In this document: one piece after another, positions 42,491 to 48,107 of the stretch | Numbering within the stretch: position 1 is the first letter of the stretch | Layout: each line of letters opens with the position of its first letter | NCBI GenBank assembly: GCA_028293625.1 | Contig: JAQGOL010000016.1 | Coordinates: forward strand, 1-48,107 | Direction of reading: 5' to 3' | Length of the DNA stretch: 48,107 nucleotides | From: Chthoniobacteraceae bacterium | GTDB lineage: Bacteria; Verrucomicrobiota; Verrucomicrobiia; Chthoniobacterales; Chthoniobacteraceae | Notes under the pieces: model-generated | Told to the model about the DNA's origin: nothing | What the model saw: the letters and a program-made list of their open reading frames with translations, nothing else | The model's database searches: none | Position numbers and translations under genes: made by a program

Positions 42491-42661
42491 TTATCTGGAG
42501 CTGCTCGCAGCCGCGGAGGGAATCCTTTCCGAAGCCCAGATTACTAGCACAGATCAGCAAGCTGACTCAACAGATGGCCGAAGCCTGCCTGCCTAAACGC
42601 CGCGGGCGTCACTGCCCTGAGAAAGTGCGGCAGCCATCCAAGGCTACCGAGGTTAACTAAA
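42491..42661 (+). pseudogene. possible C-terminal remnant of a DDE transposase
   Basis: A short plus-strand frame bounded by a stop at 42488 reads ESFPKPRLLAQISKLTQQ and then AEACLPKRRGRHCPEKVRQP before a stop at 42659. Lys/Arg-rich endings with a 'RR-x-RHCPxxVRQP' flavour resemble the C-termini of IS4-type transposases from memory. No catalytic region is present, so at most this is a scar of an old insertion. Confidence 0.35.
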
Positions 42662-42713
42662 ACCGACTTAGTCCAAGGGCCTGCTGGCATCGTCAGCTGA
42701 ATTCCTTGAAGGC

Positions 42714-42891
42714 TCAGTAAAAGCTCACGGTTTTTGCTGCCGATGAGCTGTGAGTCGGATCTTCGAGTTGGATCAGGAGTTTGTCTGGTCCCCGAGTAAG
42801 CCCGTTGATGCTGATCATCAATGTGACGTTCAGATGTCCGATGCCGGGCAAAATACCCAGAGCGGACGGACCATAGAAGAGTGCTTTTGCA
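42714..42891 (-). pseudogene. remnant of a DUF6130-like gene
   Basis: Minus-strand codons just downstream of the MBL-fold gene read KALFYGPSALGILPGIGHLN, then VTLMISINGLTRGPDKLLIQ and LEDPTHSSSAAKTVSFY with a stop at 42714. This resembles the C-terminal half of DUF6130 proteins (GPSAL...PGIGHLHV ... GLPPGPHKVLIELADPTH), but the conserved tryptophan-rich segment between the two parts is missing and no start codon or N-terminal half exists. It overlaps the frame that follows the MBL stop codon. It is probably a deleted gene of the same cluster. Confidence 0.5.
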
Positions 42892-43848
42892 TTATACGCC
42901 GGCGTAAACCAATGAGGTGAAGGTGGGACCATCAATGACCCACCTGCCCCATTCAGCATCGAAGCCCGCGGTAGGTTTTGCCGCTTGGACCTCCTTCAGC
43001 GATCGGCCCTGCTTCTTCAAGGCACCCACCTTTTCGCGGATGGTGACGAGCATCTCTCGGAAAGCGATGAGCTGCGCCTTGTTTCCGACCGGTCCATGAC
43101 CCGAGATGATGATCGTCTTGTCAGTTACTCTGGCCACATTCGCTTCAGCCGCGCGGATTGAGCCGTCAATGCTACCCCCAGTCGAGTAATCGATGAACGG
43201 ATAGACACCGTTCCAGAAAGTGTCAGCGACATGAATGATATCGACGTCTGTAAAGTGGACGGAAATGTCGGAATCAGTGTGCGCCGGGAGATAGTATTTG
43301 AGCACGAGGTCCGCGCCGTTTACTTCGAGCTTGAGTTCGTCCGCGAAGAGTTTCGTGGGAAGCGCTCCCGCAGGAGAGGCTGGGAAAGTGAAGTTCCATC
43401 CTTCAACCCGAGTATCCACCGAAAGGTGTCTGAGCGTGTTTTCGTGAGCGGTTATTTCGGCACCTTCGGAGTGGAGCCATTCGTTTCCATCCGTGTGGTC
43501 GAAGTGCCAATGCGAATCGATCAGATGCTTGATAGGATCAGCGCTAAGGCTGGCCAGAGCTTCTGTGATTCCTTTGCGAGTCGCCGTGATGCCAGCGTCC
43601 ACGAGCAGTTTGCCATCGCGACCAATGAGGACCGCGATGTTTCCGCCCGAACCTTCGAGGACGCTGACATTGCCGCGAAGCTTTGTGACTTTGATCTCGG
43701 CGGTGGCCGCGGCTTTGCGGATCTTGATAACGGGACTGATGTCGTCAGCGAGGAGCCGGCGGGGTGCGAGGCACATGGCGGCGGTGGCAATACTTGCAGT
43801 AGCCATGAAATGGCGTCTGGAGACGGCGGATAAATTATGCGTTATCAT
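42892..43848 (-). CDS. Tat-exported metallo-beta-lactamase-fold hydrolase
   Basis: 318 residues from the ATG at 43848. The N-terminus MITHNLSAVSRRHFMATASI is a twin-arginine signal (SRRHF, then a hydrophobic stretch to about residue 35). The MBL core follows: NIAVLIGRDGKLLVDAG, the zinc motif DSHWHFDHTDGNEWL (HxHxDH), a further metal His in ENTLRHLS region, HVADTFWNGVYPFID and IISGHGPVG. The fold serves many hydrolases; the substrate cannot be told, and antibiotic resistance should not be assumed. The frame runs further upstream to 43977, overlapping the hydrolase gene, but the Tat signal sets the start. It lies 31 bases downstream of the alpha/beta hydrolase gene, so the two are likely cotranscribed. 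Confidence 0.88.
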   Translation of the reverse strand: MITHNLSAVSRRHFMATASIATAAMCLAPRRLLADDISPVIKIRKAAATAEIKVTKLRGNVSVLEGSGGNIAVLIGRDGKLLVDAGITATRKGITEALASLSADPIKHLIDSHWHFDHTDGNEWLHSEGAEITAHENTLRHLSVDTRVEGWNFTFPASPAGALPTKLFADELKLEVNGADLVLKYYLPAHTDSDISVHFTDVDIIHVADTFWNGVYPFIDYSTGGSIDGSIRAAEANVARVTDKTIIISGHGPVGNKAQLIAFREMLVTIREKVGALKKQGRSLKEVQAAKPTAGFDAEWGRWVIDGPTFTSLVYAGV

Positions 43849-43879
43849 ATCGTGACAATATGGTTGTCGGGTTTTGTGG

Positions 43880-44701
43880 TTAGGATTTGATGAAGGCGAG
43901 CAGCTCCTCGTTGACCTCGTGCTTAAGTGTCGTACACATTCCGTGCGGAGCGCCCTTGATGACTTTGAGGATCGCACCCTTGATTATCTTGGAGGAGAGC
44001 ATCGCTGAAGCTCCGATGGGGACGATCTGGTCGTCGTCGCCGTGCAGGATCAAGGTCGGCACGTCGAATTTTTTCAGATCCTCAGTAAAGTCGGTTTCCG
44101 AAAATGCCTTGATGCAGAAGTATGAGGCGGGCAGACCAGCCATCATTCCTTGGTGCCAGAAAGACTCTCGCACGCCTTCTGAAATCTTGGCCCCAGTCCG
44201 GTTGTAGCCGTAGAAGGGCAGGCTCAGATCCTTCCAGAATTGTGCACGGTCGGTGATGACGCGACCACGAAACCTGTCGAATACTTCAATCGGCAATCCA
44301 CCGGGGTTGGCCGCCGTCTTCAACATCAGCGGCGGGACCGCACCGATAAGCACTGCTTTGGCGACGCTCTTCGTGCCGTATCGGCCGATATAGCGGGCCA
44401 CTTCTCCGCCACCCGTAGAGTGGCCAACGTGAATCGCGTCGTTCAGATCGAGCGCTTTGACCAGCTCCGCCAAGTCATCAGCATAGGTGTCGAGGTCGTT
44501 GCCCTGCCAGGTCTGGCTGGAGCGGCCGTGACCGCGGCGGTCGTGGGCGATACAGCGATAGCCATTGGAAGCGAGGAAAAACATCTGATCTTCAAAGGCG
44601 TCCGCGTTCAGAGGCCAGCCGTGGCTGAAGACGACGGGCTGGCCCGAGCCCCAGTCATTGAAGTAGATGTGCGTTCCGTCTTTGGTGGTGATGCTGTTCA
44701 T
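43880..44701 (-). CDS. alpha/beta hydrolase (arylesterase / non-haem chloroperoxidase type)
   Basis: 273 residues with the alpha/beta hydrolase fold and no signal peptide. It has the oxyanion-side motif [26 protein letters not shown], the nucleophile elbow [17 protein letters not shown], the acid in [13 protein letters not shown] and the catalytic His in [10 protein letters not shown]. Close relatives are annotated as arylesterases or cofactor-free haloperoxidases; the true substrate is unknown. It is the middle gene of a minus-strand run ndh - hydrolase - MBL, 146 bases after ndh. No Shine-Dalgarno is evident. Confidence 0.9.
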   Translation of the reverse strand: MNSITTKDGTHIYFNDWGSGQPVVFSHGWPLNADAFEDQMFFLASNGYRCIAHDRRGHGRSSQTWQGNDLDTYADDLAELVKALDLNDAIHVGHSTGGGEVARYIGRYGTKSVAKAVLIGAVPPLMLKTAANPGGLPIEVFDRFRGRVITDRAQFWKDLSLPFYGYNRTGAKISEGVRESFWHQGMMAGLPASYFCIKAFSETDFTEDLKKFDVPTLILHGDDDQIVPIGASAMLSSKIIKGAILKVIKGAPHGMCTTLKHEVNEELLAFIKS

Positions 44702-44847
44702 ATTTTTAGGTTCGTGAATTGTTTAGTGATGCGTCATTCGGGGAGGGTGGCTTACATGCCGAGGGCGGTCGGGCCACGATGTTCCAGCAAGCAGGGAAGC
44801 GGACTTTATCGATTGCAGTCTCCGCTGTGCGGAATCCGGGTCCATGG

Positions 44848-46167
44848 TCAGTCGAAAAGCGGTGAAGTGCCTCCGGCACTGAGAATGAGGCGCGAGCCGC
44901 GCTGGCGCGTGAGATAACTCCAAATCCACTGAGTTATCACCCGGATGCGGTTTTCGCGGGCGGCAAGAAACATGAGATGCACCATCGCCCAGACGATCCA
45001 GGCGAAGAACCCGGCGAGACGAAACCCGGCAATCTGAAGCACGGCGAAGTTGCGGCCAACGACGGCCAGTTGCCCCTTATCAAAGTAATGAAAGGGCGGC
45101 GGGACGAAGTCATTGGTGAGCCGGGCGTTGATCACCGAGGCCACATATTTGCCCTGCTGCAGCGCCACCTGCGCGACTCCGGGCAACGGCTGGCCGAGGT
45201 GATTAAAGGCCGCCGTATCGCCGATAACAAACACCTCCGGATGTCCCGGCACGCTACAATCCGGCCGCACGATCACACGCCCCGACTTGTCGGTTGGAAC
45301 TCCCAGCCACTTACCGGCAGGGGAAGGGGTGACCCCGGCGGTCCAGATCACCGTTCGGCTGGCGATCCGCTTGCCATTCACGATCGCACCCCTGGCATCC
45401 ACGCCTGTCACGGGAGAGTCAGTCTGAATTTCTACTCCGACCTCTTCAAGTCGCTTATGGGCCGCACGCGCAAGCTCTTCGTGGAAGGTTGGTAGTATTC
45501 GGGGACCGCTTTGGACCAGAATGATTCTCGCGCTCGCGGGTTGCACGCGCCGGAAATCGGAGGCCAGAGTGAAACGTCGAAGCTCGGCGATGGCACCCGC
45601 CAGTTCCACCCCGGTCGGTCCGGCACCAACAAGCACGAAGGTTAATAGGTCTTGGTGGGCCTTGGGATCGTCTTCAATCTCTGCGATCTCGAACGCGCGC
45701 AACACCCGATCCCGGATTGAGGTCGCATCATTCAGATTCTTAAGCCCGGGCGCGAACTGGGCAAACTCATCGTGTCCGAAGTAGTTGTGGGAGGCTCCGG
45801 TGGCGAGAATGAGGTAATCGTAATCGAGCGGTGCATCCCGGCGATCAAGGTAGTTGACGAGCACCTGGCGACTGGCCGCATCGACGCCGCTGACTTCTGC
45901 CAGGGCCACCGTCATGTTGCTTTGGTGGCCCACCAGTTGCCGGATCGGAATCGCGATTTCAGCGGGCGCGAGAATCGCCGTCGCCACCTGGTAAAGCAGG
46001 GGCTGGAACAGATGGTGATTCGACTTGTCAATCAATAGCACCCGAACCGGCGCCTTGCATAAAGCCCGCGCGGCCGCGAGTCCGCCAAATCCGCCGCCAA
46101 CAATTACGACGCGTGGAAGCTCTTTGTAAAGAGCTTGAGCTTGCTGGTCTTCGGCAATTTCATTCAT
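44848..46167 (-). CDS. ndh: type II NADH dehydrogenase (NDH-2)
   Basis: Single-subunit, non-proton-pumping NADH:quinone oxidoreductase on the inner membrane. From the ATG at 46167 it has 439 residues. The FAD site is VVIVGGGFGGLAAARAL, the NADH site FVLVGAGPTGVELAGAI. Other family marks are DYDYLILATGASHNYFGHDE, TVIWTAGVTPSPAGKWLG, GHPEVFVIGDTAAF and GVAQVALQQGKYVA. The C-terminus carries a hydrophobic membrane-binding helix (LAGFFAWIVWAMVHLMFL). I prefer 46167 over an in-frame ATG eight codons earlier because GGAGGGG lies six bases before it. The gene overlaps the upstream small gene by eight bases, so their translation is probably coupled. Confidence 0.93.
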   Translation of the reverse strand: MNEIAEDQQAQALYKELPRVVIVGGGFGGLAAARALCKAPVRVLLIDKSNHHLFQPLLYQVATAILAPAEIAIPIRQLVGHQSNMTVALAEVSGVDAASRQVLVNYLDRRDAPLDYDYLILATGASHNYFGHDEFAQFAPGLKNLNDATSIRDRVLRAFEIAEIEDDPKAHQDLLTFVLVGAGPTGVELAGAIAELRRFTLASDFRRVQPASARIILVQSGPRILPTFHEELARAAHKRLEEVGVEIQTDSPVTGVDARGAIVNGKRIASRTVIWTAGVTPSPAGKWLGVPTDKSGRVIVRPDCSVPGHPEVFVIGDTAAFNHLGQPLPGVAQVALQQGKYVASVINARLTNDFVPPPFHYFDKGQLAVVGRNFAVLQIAGFRLAGFFAWIVWAMVHLMFLAARENRIRVITQWIWSYLTRQRGSRLILSAGGTSPLFD

Positions 46168-46687
46168 AGATTTCCCCTCCATCCTCCGCATCCATTAGCA
46201 GTTTGTGCAGCTCGTGAAGCCGGCTAGCGGTCGGATTCCGTTTCAAATTCGACGACGCTCTTCTGAATCTCTGCGATCTAAATTCGGATCTGGAGGCCGT
46301 CGCAGGCGGCAATCGCTGAGGCAACTTCTGGGTGACGTGCTCCGTCGAGTCGGTTTTAAATCCTCGCAGCGCGTTGCGATATTCCGACTTGCCCTTTTCC
46401 GCGTCCAATTCGCTCTGCCGGTATCCAGGCGTCGGTTCAAATTCGTGTCCCATCTGATCGCGATAGCTCGCTTCGAGTTGAGGGAGCAAGGCTGCTGGCG
46501 CTCCCTTCATTATCCGAATAAACGCGGCCGACGCCTTCAGAAAGAGTTCGGCCACCTGCCACTCTTTGCGGGCTTCCAGAACTTCGCGTAAATGGGCCAG
46601 AAACACCCTTTTCAGGTGCAACTGCATCCATGCGTGATCTTGGTCAGTTCGACATGGATCTCGGGGACAGCGATTTTTCCACTCCAC
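46160..46687 (-). CDS. small helical protein of unknown function upstream of ndh
   Basis: Up to 175 residues, starting with GTG at 46687; an inner ATG at 46627 (MQLHLKRVFLAHLREVLEARKEW) is a likelier start, giving 155 residues. The sequence is charged and predicted helical (VAELFLKASAAFIRIM, ELDAEKGKSEYRNALRG), with a basic, Ser/Arg-rich middle and no signal peptide, membrane segment or motif I recognise. Its stop overlaps the ndh start (TATGAATGA), which is the best evidence that it is a real gene. A plus-strand shadow frame exists over the same bases but lacks such context. Function is unknown. Confidence 0.55.
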   Translation of the reverse strand: MEWKNRCPRDPCRTDQDHAWMQLHLKRVFLAHLREVLEARKEWQVAELFLKASAAFIRIMKGAPAALLPQLEASYRDQMGHEFEPTPGYRQSELDAEKGKSEYRNALRGFKTDSTEHVTQKLPQRLPPATASRSEFRSQRFRRASSNLKRNPTASRLHELHKLLMDAEDGGEIYE

Positions 46688-47299
46688 CGGAGCAGAACCC
46701 GGAGACCTCCTGCGCGGTTACCCTGGCTTGTTGCCTGTTGATCTCTTCGCTGCGCTGGACTGCCCAATGCAAGCGCGTTCGCATGGGTTGATAATCTTCA
46801 GCGAAACCGGCGTGCAGCCTCATGCGCCCCGTTTAGCCGAAGAGTCGCCGGGATCACAACCTAAGGCCAGGGGCGGGGGAACTACTACCGGACTGATTTC
46901 CCTCTGGAACTCGCGCAAAAGTGGGCGGTGGGAATCTGAAAAAAACTTCATTTCACCGTCTTAGTTTATTGCAGTTATTCCATTCATTTTTACCGCCCAG
47001 CTCCTTTTTGGCTTGTTTGTCATGCCGCAGCTAATGACCAACGCAGACAGTGCATTGTTCTTCCAGATAAGGGACGAGCATGTCAGAAGCCTCATAGTTC
47101 GGCATCACCTCTCCAACGTGCACCTGGCTTGCCAGGGAATGATTTATAGCTCGGCTATAGGTTTGGCTGTATGCGTGATTGTTGGCTACCGCGTCCGAAA
47201 GCCTGGAATCGCACTGGAAGCGTTGCTTTAAGCTTCGGCTTAGCGTTCTTGCGGACAGCGTGGGCCACTTTCCTGGCGCGGCATGCGTCCAACTTTTAA
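46688..47299. other. intergenic / degraded region without a supported gene
   Basis: This 610-base stretch has several frame fragments but none with convincing family features. A 72-codon plus frame (47013-47231; FFQIRDEHVRSLIVRHHLS) reads protein-like in places yet has no neighbours or ribosome site to support it. An AT-rich patch at about 46940-47010 could hold promoter elements, but I cannot choose any. No tRNA, repeat or terminator was found. Confidence 0.4.
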
Positions 47300-47905
47300 A
47301 TGACCGCAACAGCTGACCTTGTCGCAGCCCCCGACGCCCTGGGCGGCGAGAGTTACTCCAAACCGCCGTGTCGCCGATGCCCGGGCTGAGGGTCTGCTCG
47401 TCCCGCAGCTGTTTTCCACGCAAACTACGGAGACTTCTGCCGCCATGATTGCAGGTTCTATTGACGGTTTTCTCGCCGGCATTACATCGGGCTCGGTTCG
47501 GCTCTGTGTAGCTGCCATAGCCATTTTCCTTGGCTTCAGCGTTTGCGTGCTTCCTTTGCCGTGGTCCCACAATGCATTGCGATGCTTGCATTTACCTCGA
47601 TTTTTCGCTGGGAGAGATACGGCGGGTGGTTTTTCCTTGGTCTTAGCGCGCTTGTCGGCACTTTTGCATTCTTCCACGCCTTTGGCATGCAGCGCGCACC
47701 GGGCTTTAGCCTATTCGCGACTTTTACTTTCGCCGCCATTTACCTCGCTCCGGTCACTTTTTCCGATAAATCGTAGCTCTCCTCCGGCACATGGAGATGG
47801 TCTCTTGTCCTCTACAGTGTGGCCGCTATCATTTACTGGCTCGTGCCGTATACAATCACCTGGGGTTGCTCCGCTTTTCCGGACACAAGAAACGGGGTAA
47901 TTGTG
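47300..47905 (+). pseudogene. broken integral membrane protein gene
   Basis: Membrane-protein sequence is spread over two plus-strand frames. One gives IAGSIDGFLAGITSGSVRL and CVAAIAIFLGFSVCVLPLPW. After a shift near 47545 the other gives CIAMLAFTSIFRWERYGGWF, FLGLSALVGTFAFFHAFGM and FATFTFAAIYLAPVTFSDKS, then a stop TAG at 47774. The same frame goes straight on with WRWSLVLYSVAAIIYWLVPY and TITWGCSAFPDTRNG until the IS element. So there are at least one frameshift, one in-frame stop and a probable 3' truncation by insertion. About four to five membrane helices remain. I do not recognise the family. Confidence 0.6.
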
Positions 47906-47925
47906 TTAGTTAGTTGATTTGGTTT
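47902..47925. repeat. probable terminal inverted repeat of the IS3-family element
   Basis: Starting at 47902 the sequence reads TGTGTTAGTTAGTTGATT, beginning with TG as IS3-family ends do, and it overlaps the transposase stop codon at 47910-47912. The other end of the element is outside the window, so the repeat cannot be verified and the junction base is approximate. Confidence 0.45.
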
Positions 47926-48107
47926 TCGAAAGCAATCGGCGAGAGGTAGCCGATTGAACTATGGCTGCGTTGAGGATTGTAAAAGCACTCGATGAAGTCG
48001 AATATGGCGACCTTGGCTTCGGTGAGAGTCTTGAAGTGGGTGCGATCGACGCATTCGGTTTTGAGCGTGCTCCAGAAGGACTCGGCCATGGCGTTGTCAT
48101 AACAGTT
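47910..48107 (-). CDS. IS3-family transposase OrfB, C-terminal part (cut by window edge)
   Basis: The last 65 codons of a DDE (rve-type) transposase that moves an insertion sequence. It begins at the right edge with the hallmark NCYDNAMAESFWSTLKTE, in which the Glu of AES is the third catalytic residue of the DDE triad, and continues ECFYNPQRSHSSIGYLSPI to the stop at 47910. The match to IS3-family OrfB is unmistakable; the subgroup cannot be set from this piece. The element appears to have inserted into the membrane-protein pseudogene to its left. The rest of the transposase, OrfA and the other terminal repeat lie beyond the window. Confidence 0.95.
   Translation of the reverse strand, partial: NCYDNAMAESFWSTLKTECVDRTHFKTLTEAKVAIFDFIECFYNPQRSHSSIGYLSPIAFENQIN

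Noticed and set aside
42892-43848. Antibiotic-resistance beta-lactamase
   Set aside because: The MBL fold alone does not show beta-lactam hydrolysis. The neighbours and Tat signal fit a general hydrolase equally well.

Overview
The window looks like a bacterial chromosome segment from the PVC group, most likely a verrucomicrobium. Three things point there. A 14-bp site matches, from memory, the LexA motif reported for Verrucomicrobia (TGTTC-N4-GAACA) directly upstream of an integron integrase. A Pup-ligase/depupylase-family gene occurs in an otherwise non-actinobacterial setting. A giant secreted-type protein carries an 'EPLEMRIAPA' N-terminal tag of the kind seen in verrucomicrobial and planctomycetal giant proteins. 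The futalosine menaquinone gene mqnC fits too. Many housekeeping genes have weak or no Shine-Dalgarno sequence. This placement is inference and was not tested by a database search.

Layout. (1) 1-2.3 kb: a start-less partial ORF running off the left edge, short repeats and hairpins, an integron integrase (minus strand) with the LexA-like box at its 5' end, and a 14-unit array of 21-bp degenerate repeats where attI or cassettes would be expected. (2) 2.3-5.0 kb: a SprT-like metalloprotease, convergent with a Dop/PafA-type enzyme, and a coiled-coil zinc-ribbon protein. (3) 5.1-15.4 kb: the rplA-rplJ-rplL-rpoB-rpoC transcription/translation operon, without rplK, nusG or secE in front, closed by a strong intrinsic terminator. 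(4) 15.4-19.7 kb: a DUF4139 secreted protein, a PduO-type cobalamin adenosyltransferase and a large exported protein with Ig/FN3-like domains. (5) 19.7-22.7 kb: rpsB, tsf and pyrD, with intrinsic terminators after rpsB and tsf. (6) 23.0-33.7 kb: a single 3,543-residue surface or secreted protein with FG-GAP repeats at both ends and a DUF11 array whose central 387-bp units are nearly identical. (7) 33.7-39.9 kb: mqnC, purB, a lipoprotein polysaccharide deacetylase, ffh, rpsP and a KH-domain RNA-binding protein. (8) 39.9-48.1 kb: an accessory, partly decayed region. It holds a second 21-bp repeat array, a frameshifted sigma-54 activator pseudogene, an epimerase-like reductase, a cupin, remnants of a transposase and of a DUF6130-like gene, a Tat-exported metallo-beta-lactamase-fold enzyme, an alpha/beta hydrolase, a type II NADH dehydrogenase coupled to a small unknown gene, a broken membrane-protein gene, and the end of an IS3-family transposase at the right edge.

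How the parts relate. Regions 3, 5 and 7 are core informational and biosynthetic genes: ribosomal proteins, RNA polymerase, EF-Ts, SRP, and pyrimidine, purine and menaquinone synthesis. Regions 1 and 8 carry the signatures of gene flow: integrase, IS element, pseudogenes and minisatellite-like arrays. The most unusual items are the apparently SOS-controlled integron integrase with no recognisable attC cassettes next to a 21-bp array, the reappearance of the same kind of array 38 kb away, the orphan Dop/PafA enzyme with no visible Pup/UBact or proteasome gene, and the shuffled recent amplification inside the giant protein.
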